Shown here: piece by piece, positions 44,693-52,031 of the stretch
How positions within the stretch are numbered: the first letter of the stretch is position 1
Layout: each line of letters opens with the position of its first letter
Assembly: GCF_039822265.1 (NCBI RefSeq)
Contig: NZ_JBAJEX010000006.1
Span: forward strand, 1-64,000
From: Thiobacter sp. AK1
Lineage (GTDB): Bacteria; Pseudomonadota; Gammaproteobacteria; Burkholderiales; Thiobacteraceae
Length of the DNA: 64,000 bases
Direction of reading: 5' to 3'
Translations under genes and position numbers: made by a program
The notes under the pieces: generated by a model
Database searches by the model: none
Seen by the model: the letters and a program-made list of their open reading frames with translations, nothing else
What the model was told of the DNA's origin: nothing

Positions 44693-46036
44693 ATGCTCGA
44701 TACCCTCACTAGCCGGCTGTCTGGCATCATCAAGAATCTGCGCGGTCAGGCACGTCTGACCGAGGACAACATCGCCGAGGCCCTGCGCGAAGTGCGCATG
44801 GCGCTCCTGGAAGCGGATGTGGCCTTGCCCGTGGTCAAGGACTTCATCGCCCATGTCAAGGCGCGTGCCTTGGGGCGTGAGGTGATCGGTTCCCTCACCC
44901 CGGGGCAGGCGCTGATCCAGGTGGTGCATGAGGAATTGACGCGGCTGATGGGCAACCAGGTCGCCGACCTCGATCTGGCCACGACGCCGCCGGCGGTGAT
45001 TCTCATGGCGGGCCTACAGGGCTCGGGCAAGACCACGACCAGTGCGAAGCTGGCGCGCCTGCTCAAGGAGCAGAAAAAGAAAGTCCTGCTCGCAAGCTGT
45101 GACGTGTACCGGCCGGCGGCCATCGAGCAACTGCGCCAGCTCGCCCGTCAGTTGCAGGTGGATTTCTACGAGGCGCCTGAAGCTGTCCGTCCCGTGGAGA
45201 TCGCTCGCGCTGCACTCGATTTCGCGCGTACCCGCTACTACGATGTGGCGATCGTGGATACCGCCGGTCGGCTTGCCATCGACCAGGAGATGATGGACGA
45301 GATCCGCGCCCTTCACGAGGCGCTCAAACCCATCGAAACCCTGTTCGTGGTGGATGCCATGCAGGGCCAGGATGCGGTCAACGTGGCGCGCGCCTTCAAC
45401 GAGGCCCTACCCCTCACCGGCGTGGTGCTCACCAAGCTCGACGGAGATGCACGTGGCGGCGCAGCCCTGTCTGTGCGCGCCGTGACCGGCAAGCCCATCA
45501 AGTTCGTGGGCGTGTCGGAGAAGCCCACCGGACTGGAGCCTTTCCATCCGGAACGCATGGCCTCGCGCGTGCTCGGCATGGGAGACGTCTTGTCCCTGAT
45601 CGAGGAGGCGCGTCGCCAGGTGGATCAGGCGCAAGCCGCGAAGATCGCCAAGAAGCTCAAGGTCGGCAAGGGCTTCGACCTCGAGGACTTTCGTGCCCAA
45701 TTGCAGCAGATGCAGAAGATGGGCGGGCTTGCCGCCTTGCTCGACAAGCTGCCGGGCAATCTGGCCCAGGCGGCCCAGGGTCATAGCCTGGACGACCGCC
45801 TGTTGCGTCGCATCGAGGGTATCATCAATTCCATGACGCCCGAGGAGCGCGCCAACCCCGCCATCCTCAAGGCTTCGCGCAAACGGCGGATCGCCGCCGG
45901 TGCCGGCGTGCAGGTGCAGGATGTGAACCGTTTGCTCAAGCAGTTCGAGGACATGCAAAAGATGATGAAGTCCCTGAGCAAGGGCGGCCTTGGCAAGATG
46001 CTGCGGGGCATGAAGGGCATGCTGCCCGGGTTGTGA
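44693..46036 (+). CDS. ffh: Signal recognition particle protein Ffh
   Basis: Ffh targets nascent membrane proteins to FtsY and the translocon. The 447-residue protein has the N domain, the GTPase G domain with AGLQGSGKTTTSAKL (106-120), VDTAGRLAID and TKLDGDARGGA, and the methionine-rich M domain ending MKSLSKGGLGKMLRGMKG. It is convergent with the PA2778-like gene; a 9-bp inverted repeat with a 23-nt loop lies at 46045-46085. Confidence 0.97.
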   Translation: MLDTLTSRLSGIIKNLRGQARLTEDNIAEALREVRMALLEADVALPVVKDFIAHVKARALGREVIGSLTPGQALIQVVHEELTRLMGNQVADLDLATTPPAVILMAGLQGSGKTTTSAKLARLLKEQKKKVLLASCDVYRPAAIEQLRQLARQLQVDFYEAPEAVRPVEIARAALDFARTRYYDVAIVDTAGRLAIDQEMMDEIRALHEALKPIETLFVVDAMQGQDAVNVARAFNEALPLTGVVLTKLDGDARGGAALSVRAVTGKPIKFVGVSEKPTGLEPFHPERMASRVLGMGDVLSLIEEARRQVDQAQAAKIAKKLKVGKGFDLEDFRAQLQQMQKMGGLAALLDKLPGNLAQAAQGHSLDDRLLRRIEGIINSMTPEERANPAILKASRKRRIAAGAGVQVQDVNRLLKQFEDMQKMMKSLSKGGLGKMLRGMKGMLPGL

Positions 46037-46044
46037 GTCCGATC

Positions 46045-46085
46045 GGCGCCGCCCGATGCGCGGGTGCGTCACCCTTGGCGGCGCC
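46045..46085 (+). terminator. Weak hairpin between ffh and the PA2778-like gene
   Basis: GGCGCCGCC (46045-46053) pairs perfectly with GGCGGCGCC (46077-46085) across a 23-nt loop. No T-tract follows on either strand, so it could only be a weak or factor-dependent terminator. Confidence 0.35.
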
Positions 46086-46088
46086 CCC

Positions 46089-47075
46089 TCAACGGGAAAG
46101 GCGCGACTGGTTTTTCGTCTCTTTGATCTTGCTTCTGATTTCTTCCAGTGTGCGGCGCGGCTCCGCCGCGTCCTTGGCCAGGGTGATGGCACGTTCCGCG
46201 GCTTCGATGGCTTCCTGCCACCGCTTTTGTTGCGCCAGCGCCCAGGCCAGGTTGTTATAGGCTGCCCAGTCCTGGGGATGATCCGCGGTGGCTTGGCGGA
46301 AGGCTGTTTCGGCCTCCTTCCAGTCGCCCAGCAGGGCGGCGGTGTTCCCCAGGCCCATGCGCGCCAGCCGATTGCGCGGCCAGCGTGACAGGGCAGTCGC
46401 GTAGGCCGCATGCGCCGCGCGCGTCTTACCTATCCGTTCCAGCGCCACAGCGGCCTCGACATAGGCGTCCTCGCGCGCCGTGGCCGGCAGCCGACTGGGC
46501 GGCAGGGCCAGCATGGCCCAGTAGCCGCTGCGAGCCCAGGTGTGCTCGAAGGTGGTAAGCGGCATGACCTCGCGGCGCGAAAGTCCCGAGCGCAGGATGA
46601 TTTCCTCGCGATCGAGGTCGTAGCCCACCACCACCGCGTAGTGCCACAGGGGCAGCGCGGACAAGCCCAGATTCTGCAAAACGATTACCGGCGTGCCGGC
46701 CGCGACCTCGGTGAGCGCATCGCTGAGGGAAGGCGCGAGCGGGTAGGCAAGGAGTCCCTCGCGACGGGTGGCAGCGAGCATCTCCACCTGCAGACTACCC
46801 TGACGTTCCGGTACATATAGCCGCGGCGCGAGGGCATCCGGGGTGACTGGATGCCCCGCCGCGGCGAGCGCCATGGCCAGGGATGCCGGCCCGCACTGGT
46901 GGGTGTCCTGGGGAAAAAAGGGCACGGCTTCCAGCTCCACCCGGGGCGGCAGCGCGCCCGGGCTGGCCCGCAGACGGGAAAGTTCAGGCGTGCCGGCACA
47001 GCCTGCGAGCCACACCAAAAGCATCAGGCCCGCGCAGAGGCGGGCCCGATGGAGGAAGCGGCCGATTGCGCGCAA
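46089..47075 (-). CDS. PA2778-type lipoprotein cysteine peptidase with TPR repeats
   Basis: A 328-residue lipoprotein (LAGC lipobox, Cys26) with a C39-like peptidase domain: the nucleophile in DTHQCGPASLAMAL (Cys61), and WHYAVVVGYD with His145 and an Asp. The C-terminal third carries TPR motifs (RLARMGLGNTAALLGDWKEA, AAYNNLAWALAQQKRWQEA). This matches the PA2778 family of unknown substrate. It starts 2 bp after the PA2779-type gene, a pairing widely conserved. Confidence 0.85.
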   Translation of the reverse strand: MRAIGRFLHRARLCAGLMLLVWLAGCAGTPELSRLRASPGALPPRVELEAVPFFPQDTHQCGPASLAMALAAAGHPVTPDALAPRLYVPERQGSLQVEMLAATRREGLLAYPLAPSLSDALTEVAAGTPVIVLQNLGLSALPLWHYAVVVGYDLDREEIILRSGLSRREVMPLTTFEHTWARSGYWAMLALPPSRLPATAREDAYVEAAVALERIGKTRAAHAAYATALSRWPRNRLARMGLGNTAALLGDWKEAETAFRQATADHPQDWAAYNNLAWALAQQKRWQEAIEAAERAITLAKDAAEPRRTLEEIRSKIKETKNQSRLSR

Positions 47076-47077
47076 GA

Positions 47078-47464
47078 TCAGCGCAGGGGGCGGGTGAAGG
47101 GGAACACCTTGGTGAAGCCCAGGATGTCGGTGACCAGCAGCACCAGGAAGATGAACACGATCACGCCCAGCACGTCGCCGCCAGCGGGGACTTCGTCCAG
47201 CTTGCCGGCAATCTGGGCCACTTCCTCGTCGGTGAGGGCGGCCACACGCTTCTTCGCCTCGGCAACATCCACGCCGCGTGCTTCCAGGCCGGCGCGCACG
47301 TCGGCACGCTCCAAAAGCGAAAGGACGCGCTCGCGTTCGCCGTTTGCGCGCGCGAGTTGTTCTGTGCCCACCATGCCGGCCTGGGCGGTCTCTAGGGGCA
47401 GGGTGACTGCCAGCATGAGGGCAAGGGCAATGCGGCTGGTGATGCGGAGAAAACGGCTGGACAT
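47078..47464 (-). CDS. PA2779-type membrane protein
   Basis: A 128-residue protein with a signal peptide (ALMLAVTLPLETAQA), a charged periplasmic helical part (REEV-like, ANGERERVLSLLERADVRAG) and a C-terminal transmembrane segment (VLGVIVFIFLVLLVTDILG). It fits the PA2779 family, always seen with the PA2778-type peptidase, which may process it. ATG 47464 is preceded by AAAGGAAC. Function unknown. Confidence 0.83.
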   Translation of the reverse strand: MSSRFLRITSRIALALMLAVTLPLETAQAGMVGTEQLARANGERERVLSLLERADVRAGLEARGVDVAEAKKRVAALTDEEVAQIAGKLDEVPAGGDVLGVIVFIFLVLLVTDILGFTKVFPFTRPLR

Positions 47465-47542
47465 GACGTGTTCCTTTCTTGGCATGAAATTCAGGAAATT
47501 CTAGCCAGGGCCTTCCCTGCCACCCATTACGGCTTGTTCATG

Positions 47543-47959
47543 TCAGTGGACGTTGCGCAGGCTGTGCAGCAATTGCGCTACCAATTCCGGTTCCAGGTCT
47601 AGCCCCAGCTCGTCTCCAGGATTGAGGACGATGCCGAAGCCGGGTTCCATCCGCTCCAGCACCCAGCGAAATTCCGTGAGGATGCCACCACGGAATTCCG
47701 GGTAATGCTGCAGGAAGGGTTTGGCGCGCTCGGGGCTGGTGAACAATACGAGCACCGATACGCCCGCCGCCTCATCCCGTACCACCAGCGGCTGGGCACG
47801 GGTGGAGCGCTGGATGCCGCCGGGGGCGCTGTCATCCTTCACCGGCATGAACACCTGCGCGTCCACTAGCTGCTTCATGAACACTTCGCTGTCAGTCTGC
47901 CCGGTCTGGGCGGCGTACAGGTGGCGTTCCAGATCGTTACGTAAATCCTGCTCATCCAT
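47543..47959 (-). CDS. SseB-like N-terminal domain protein
   Basis: A 138-residue soluble protein resembling the SseB N-terminal domain family: LERHLYAAQTG near the start, FMPVKDD, then the core VVRDEAAGVSVLVLFTSPERAKPFL, and a tail PGDELGLDLEPELVAQLL. These proteins are usually small and of unknown function, some linked to secretion systems or enhanced serine sensitivity. It lies between the membrane-protein pair and the PA2779-type gene, with 78 bp to the latter. Confidence 0.72.
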   Translation of the reverse strand: MDEQDLRNDLERHLYAAQTGQTDSEVFMKQLVDAQVFMPVKDDSAPGGIQRSTRAQPLVVRDEAAGVSVLVLFTSPERAKPFLQHYPEFRGGILTEFRWVLERMEPGFGIVLNPGDELGLDLEPELVAQLLHSLRNVH

Positions 47960-47980
47960 GAAACCTCCTTTTGCTCGCCT

Positions 47981-48610
47981 TCAGGCGTGGCCGCCCGCGC
48001 TGACTTCCGCCAGTAGCTGCGCGCCGCGGGGCGACAGGCACAGATGCACCAGATTCTGCTCGTCGGTGCTAAGCTCCACCAGGCCCGACTGGCGCAGACG
48101 CGCCAGCCGCTCGTTGACGAAATCTTTGGCGGGTGGGTTGGCCATCCGCTCGCTCAGGTTGTCATAGATGGAACCGCCCTGGGCCACCGCCCGAAGGATT
48201 TCCACGTCAGAGGCGGTGAAACCAGCGCGGAAGAAATCCTCTACGCTGGCGAGGGACACGCTCGCCCGTTCGACGGCGGTCCGGCCGGCGCGCGCCAGCA
48301 GGCGGTTGGCAACCGCCTCGAACACGCGCCGCGACAACAGGACGTAGAGCAGACAGAAGCCGGCGAACACGAATACCGCCAGCGGCCGGGTACGGCCGAA
48401 TTCCAGCAGGTTGCTGGAGGTCATGTTGAGGAACAGGGGCACGGTGAGGGCGGCGACGACGCCCAGCACCACGTATTTCGCCAGCTCCCGGTTACTCGCA
48501 CCTTCGGCCAGGAAGAAGTTGGCCAGTCCCGCCAGGATGCCGGCGCTCACCATGATGATCAATACCGTCATCATGTAGGGATCGAACAGGGCGGCGGATG
48601 GGGTCTCCAT
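47981..48610 (-). CDS. Three-helix membrane protein with C-terminal winged-helix-like domain
   Basis: A 209-residue protein. The N-terminal ~110 residues contain three membrane segments (MMTVLIIMVSAGILAGLANFF; VVLGVVAALTVPLFLNM; LAVFVFAGFCLLYVLLS) and are paralogous to the neighbouring 119-residue protein. The rest looks like a helix-turn-helix/winged-helix domain: ASDVEILRAVAQGGSIYDNL, FVNERLARLRQSGLVEL, LCLSPRGAQLLAEV. The N-terminal part resembles the YEATS-associated helix domain. A membrane-anchored regulator or stress sensor is possible. Function is not known. Confidence 0.7.
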   Translation of the reverse strand: METPSAALFDPYMMTVLIIMVSAGILAGLANFFLAEGASNRELAKYVVLGVVAALTVPLFLNMTSSNLLEFGRTRPLAVFVFAGFCLLYVLLSRRVFEAVANRLLARAGRTAVERASVSLASVEDFFRAGFTASDVEILRAVAQGGSIYDNLSERMANPPAKDFVNERLARLRQSGLVELSTDEQNLVHLCLSPRGAQLLAEVSAGGHA

Positions 48611-48623
48611 GGGGCGCTCCCAG

Positions 48624-48983
48624 TCAACCCAGCGGCGGCCGCAACCTGGGCGCGAGCGTGTCCACCAGACGGCGCGAGGCGAGCACGAAGATGAGACAGA
48701 AGCCCGCGAACACGAACAGGTCGATGGGTCGCGTCCTTGCCATGGCCAGAAGATCGCTGGAAATCATGTTGAGGAAAAGGGGCACCGTGAGCGCCGCCAC
48801 CACGCCTAGCACGATGTGACGCAGCAAATCCTTCAGCGCGAAGCCTGGTACCCGTTCACTCAGGAAATAATTGGCCACACCGCCCATAAAACCGGTGCAC
48901 AGCATGATGGCGAAAAGCAGCAGCAGATAGCCGTCCAGGGTGATGCTGCCCGCGGTCATTTGCAGCGAACCCTGCAATTCCAT
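48624..48983 (-). CDS. Small three-helix membrane protein, paralogue of the downstream gene
   Basis: A 119-residue membrane protein with three hydrophobic helices (YLLLLFAIMLCTGFMGGVANYF; HIVLGVVAALTVPLFLNM; IDLFVFAGFCLIFVLASRR). LGVVAALTVPLFLNM and FVFAGFCL are shared exactly with the next gene, showing tandem duplication. AAAAGGAGGAGGACC precedes the ATG, a very strong ribosome binding site. It heads the cluster through SseB-like, PA2779 and PA2778 genes on the minus strand, though co-transcription beyond the pair is uncertain. Confidence 0.75.
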   Translation of the reverse strand: MELQGSLQMTAGSITLDGYLLLLFAIMLCTGFMGGVANYFLSERVPGFALKDLLRHIVLGVVAALTVPLFLNMISSDLLAMARTRPIDLFVFAGFCLIFVLASRRLVDTLAPRLRPPLG

Positions 48984-49051
48984 GGTCCTCCTCCTTTTCC
49001 GGGTGTATGACGGGGAGAAGCATAGCAACGGCGTGGCGCGTGCGCCATGTG

Positions 49052-50218
49052 TCAGCCGGCCAACCAGCGCTCCACGAGGCGCACCCAATACGCCGCGCCA
49101 ATGGGCAGCGCGGCATCGTTGAAGTCGTAGCGGGGGTTGTGCAGGGTGCAGCCACCCTCCCCTGGGCCATTGCCCAGCCAGACATAACAGCCCGGTTTTT
49201 CCTGCAGCATGTAGGCGAAATCCTCCGCGCCCATGGACGGCGGCAGATCGGTTTGCACCTGCGCCTGTCCCACCACCTGCGCCGCCACCTCCTGGCAGAA
49301 AGCCGCCTCGCGCCGACTGTTGATGGTCGCCGGATAACCGCGCCGGTAGTCCACCTGGGCCTGCATGCCATGGGCCTGGGCGATGCCGCTGGCCACCCGC
49401 TCGATAGCCGCTTCCAGTCTTGCCTGCACCTCGGCACGCAGGGTGCGTACCGTTCCACCCAGCACGGCTTGTGCCGGAATCACGTTGTAGGCCTCGCCGG
49501 CGTGGAAGCGGGTGACCGATAGCACCGCCGCATCCAGTGGATCGCACTCACGGCTGATCAAGGCCTGCAGGGCCTGCACCAGGGCCGCGCCGGCCAGCAC
49601 CGGATCGCGTGCCTGCTGGGGCATGGCGGCATGGGCACCGTGGCCGCGCAGCGTGATGTCGAACTGGTCGGCGCCCGCCATCACGGGCCCCATGTGCACC
49701 GCGAACTGACCCACGGGCAGCCCGGGCCAGTTGTGCAGCCCGAACACGGCATCCATGGGAAAGCGCGTGAACAGACCATCCTCGATCATGGCGCGGGCAC
49801 CGCCTTCGCCTTCCTCCGCCGGCTGGAAAATGAAATACACCGTGCCCTCGAACGCGCGCGTGGCGGCTAGGTGTTCCGCGGCTGCCAGCAGCATGGCGGT
49901 ATGGCCGTCGTGGCCGCAGGCATGCATGCGGCCCGGGTGGCGCGAGCGGTGGGCGAAGGTGTTTTCCTCTTCGATGGGCAGGGCGTCCATGTCGGCACGC
50001 AGGCCGATGGCACGGGGCGAGTTGCCTGCCCGCAGGACGCCCACCACGCCGGTGCCTGCGAGCCCCCGGTGTACCTCGATACCGGCCGTGTCCAGCACGC
50101 GCGCCACCAGATCGGAGGTTCGGTGCTCCTCAAAGGCGAGTTCCGGATGAGCGTGCAGCTCGTGGCGCAGGGCCACCAGGCGGGGTAGTTGCGACTGGAT
50201 GCGGGAAGGAATCTGCAT
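49052..50218 (-). CDS. M20 family amidohydrolase/aminoacylase
   Basis: A 388-residue zinc-dependent amidohydrolase (hippurate hydrolase/IAA-amino acid hydrolase group). Metal-site motifs are RADMDALPIEEEN, MHACGHDGHTAM (Cys101, His103), QPAEEGEGGARAMIEDGL and GAEDFAYMLQEKPG. The dimerisation domain is in the middle with RGHGAHAAMPQQARDP. Substrate is not predictable. It has a separate upstream region and seems monocistronic. Confidence 0.92.
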   Translation of the reverse strand: MQIPSRIQSQLPRLVALRHELHAHPELAFEEHRTSDLVARVLDTAGIEVHRGLAGTGVVGVLRAGNSPRAIGLRADMDALPIEEENTFAHRSRHPGRMHACGHDGHTAMLLAAAEHLAATRAFEGTVYFIFQPAEEGEGGARAMIEDGLFTRFPMDAVFGLHNWPGLPVGQFAVHMGPVMAGADQFDITLRGHGAHAAMPQQARDPVLAGAALVQALQALISRECDPLDAAVLSVTRFHAGEAYNVIPAQAVLGGTVRTLRAEVQARLEAAIERVASGIAQAHGMQAQVDYRRGYPATINSRREAAFCQEVAAQVVGQAQVQTDLPPSMGAEDFAYMLQEKPGCYVWLGNGPGEGGCTLHNPRYDFNDAALPIGAAYWVRLVERWLAG

Positions 50219-50387
50219 GGGTCGACCGTCCTAGGGATCGCGCAACACCGGGCGCATGTCGCTACGCATCAGGCGGTGTGGGCGCGACGGAGCATTATCC
50301 CAGATTATCCACTAGACCGGCGTGTGCCCAATGAACGGCACTGCATATGACATCCATCCGACCAGCGCGGGGCCAGGATACGCGGGA
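50219..50387. other. Intergenic stretch upstream of the amidohydrolase
   Basis: About 170 bp with two TA-rich tracts (GGATAAT-like on the minus strand near 50290-50300 and 50303-50312) that may hold the amidohydrolase promoter. No gene was recognised. Confidence 0.35.
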
Positions 50388-50741
50388 TCAATCGTGCCCG
50401 CGTTCGCCGGGCGCGTATCGCGCCAGTCGGCCGATGTGCGCGGGCGAGCGTACCGCCAGATCGTAGCGGATGCCGGAGCTGATGAGCACCTTACTTCCCA
50501 GCTGGCAGCGCGCCTTGCGGTCGCGGCACATGAGCCGGGCGTGGTCGGTGTTCAGGTTGCCGCACACCTCCGGATACACGCAGGAAAGGTGTCGGCAGAC
50601 GGAGTCGATCTCACGGCTTGCGCAGGCCCTGCGGTGGACGTTGGCGGCGGATTTTTCCGTTTCGCGGGCATAGGCCCGGAAAAGACCATGCGGCCGTGTC
50701 GCAGTTCCCACGGGGTGGATGGTAAACTCGGGAAAAACCAT
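50388..50741 (-). CDS. Possible cysteine-rich small protein of unknown function
   Basis: An open frame up to 117 residues whose C-terminal 75 residues (VCRHLSCVYPEVCGNLNTDH and on to RCQLGSKVLISSGIRYDL) have coding-like third-position composition and four to five cysteines. The ATG at 50741 lacks a ribosome binding site and the true start may be downstream. It would overlap the promoter region of the HPF-type gene. No family is recognised. Confidence 0.3.
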   Translation of the reverse strand: MVFPEFTIHPVGTATRPHGLFRAYARETEKSAANVHRRACASREIDSVCRHLSCVYPEVCGNLNTDHARLMCRDRKARCQLGSKVLISSGIRYDLAVRSPAHIGRLARYAPGERGHD

Positions 50742-50769
50742 TTCGACCCGAATCGACGAGGGAGCCACC

Positions 50770-51303
50770 ATGCAACTGCCCCTGCAAGTCACCTTCCGTG
50801 ACATTCCCCATTCCGACGCTGTCGAAACTGCGATCCGGGAAAAGGCGCAGAAACTCGACCGCTTCTACGATCGCATCATGGCGCTGCGCGCCGTGGTGGG
50901 CACCATCCAACGCCACCATCACCAGGGCAAGCTCTACAACGTCCGCCTGGATATCACCGTTCCTGGTGGCGAGATCGTCATCAATCGCGACAAGGCGGAA
51001 GACATCTACGTGGCCATCCGGGATGCCTTCGATGCGGCGCGGCGCAAGCTGGAGGATTTCGCGCGCAAGCAGCGGGGCGAGGTCAAGGCGCACGAGGTGG
51101 AAAAACGCGGCCGCATTGCCCGCCTGTTCCCGGAAGAGGGCTACGGCTTCATCGAAAGCGCGAGCGGCGAGGAACTCTACTTCCATCGCTTCAATGTTGT
51201 GCACCCGGAATTCGAGCACCTCAAGGTGGGTGACGAGGTGACTTTCCTGGTGGAGACCGCGGACCAAGGCCTACAGGCGAACCGGGTGCACAAGGTGGGT
51301 TGA
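50770..51303 (+). CDS. HPF/RaiA-type ribosome protein fused to a cold-shock domain
   Basis: A 177-residue two-domain protein. Residues 1-105 form the S30AE/HPF fold (MQLPLQVTFRDIPHSDAVE, KLDRFYDRIMALRAVVG, KAEDIYVAIRDAFDAARRKL). Residues 112-177 form a cold-shock/S1-like OB fold (GRIARLFPEEGYGFIES, ELYFHRFNVV). It probably binds ribosomes in stationary phase or cold. GAGGGAG before ATG 50770 supports this start. The fused form is known in betaproteobacteria but is not the E. coli type. Confidence 0.9.
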   Translation: MQLPLQVTFRDIPHSDAVETAIREKAQKLDRFYDRIMALRAVVGTIQRHHHQGKLYNVRLDITVPGGEIVINRDKAEDIYVAIRDAFDAARRKLEDFARKQRGEVKAHEVEKRGRIARLFPEEGYGFIESASGEELYFHRFNVVHPEFEHLKVGDEVTFLVETADQGLQANRVHKVG

Positions 51304-51386
51304 TGGGCTTGCGCGCAGGGCGCGTTCGCCCAGCGATGCCCGCGCTTATGCGGCGACGAACTGCATCGCGGGCCGTGCCGACGCAT

Positions 51387-52031
51387 TCAGGATGCGGCGC
51401 TGCGCGCCAGGGCTTCCAGGGCTTGCGCGTCCCTCTGGGTCAGGCTTCGTCCCGGCCAGGGGATGAGGGCCGGCACGCGCGCCCGGTAGCGCCGGTAGGC
51501 TTCGCCGTAGAGGGCCATGAGCTTGTTTTCTTCCAGCCGGCTGCCGATGAGCAGGTAGAGCGTAATGACCACGGCGGTGGTGAGCCAGGCCGCGTTCATG
51601 TTCCGTGTCCAGAGTAAGATCAGCCCCATGGCGTACCAGGGATGGCGCACGTAGCGGTGCAAGGGTGAAATGGTGAAGGCCTCGCGCGCGTCGTCCGGCC
51701 CGATGCGGCGGCGCCACTGGGGCAGGCCAAGAAAGGTGGCGCCGTCATACCAGCGCATGCTCCAGGCGAAGCCGACGCCGGCGACGACCAGCGCCGGCCA
51801 CGCAATCCAGGTTGGCACCTGCCACAGCACGGGGCCATCGAAGCGCCCCGTAAGCCACAAGGGTGGGGCAAGCGCGATCACGGCCACCAGATTGAAAAGC
51901 AACCGATAGGCGGAAAGCAGCCGGGGCCAGTGTCTGCCCACCCATTGCTTGCATGCGTGGCTGGCGAGGACGGAATGCAGCGCCCCGTAGGCGAGCCAGG
52001 CACCAGCGATGAGGGCGAGTTGGGCAATCAA
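51387..52031 (-). CDS. NnrU/isoprenylcysteine methyltransferase-like membrane protein
   Basis: A 214-residue membrane protein with five to six hydrophobic segments and the SAM-methyltransferase-like C-terminal region (SPLHRYVRHPWYAMGLILLW, IGSRLEENKLMALYGEAYRRY). This pattern is shared by NnrU, MtlA-like and PEMT/ICMT proteins. Substrate unknown. The start is uncertain: TTG 52031 overlaps the stop of the ABC gene, and no ATG lies nearby in frame. Confidence 0.75.
   Translation of the reverse strand: MIAQLALIAGAWLAYGALHSVLASHACKQWVGRHWPRLLSAYRLLFNLVAVIALAPPLWLTGRFDGPVLWQVPTWIAWPALVVAGVGFAWSMRWYDGATFLGLPQWRRRIGPDDAREAFTISPLHRYVRHPWYAMGLILLWTRNMNAAWLTTAVVITLYLLIGSRLEENKLMALYGEAYRRYRARVPALIPWPGRSLTQRDAQALEALARSAAS

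Noticed and set aside
50322..50801. A plus-strand open frame before the HPF-type gene
   Set aside because: No ribosome binding site, no family, and it overlaps the likely HPF promoter and start.
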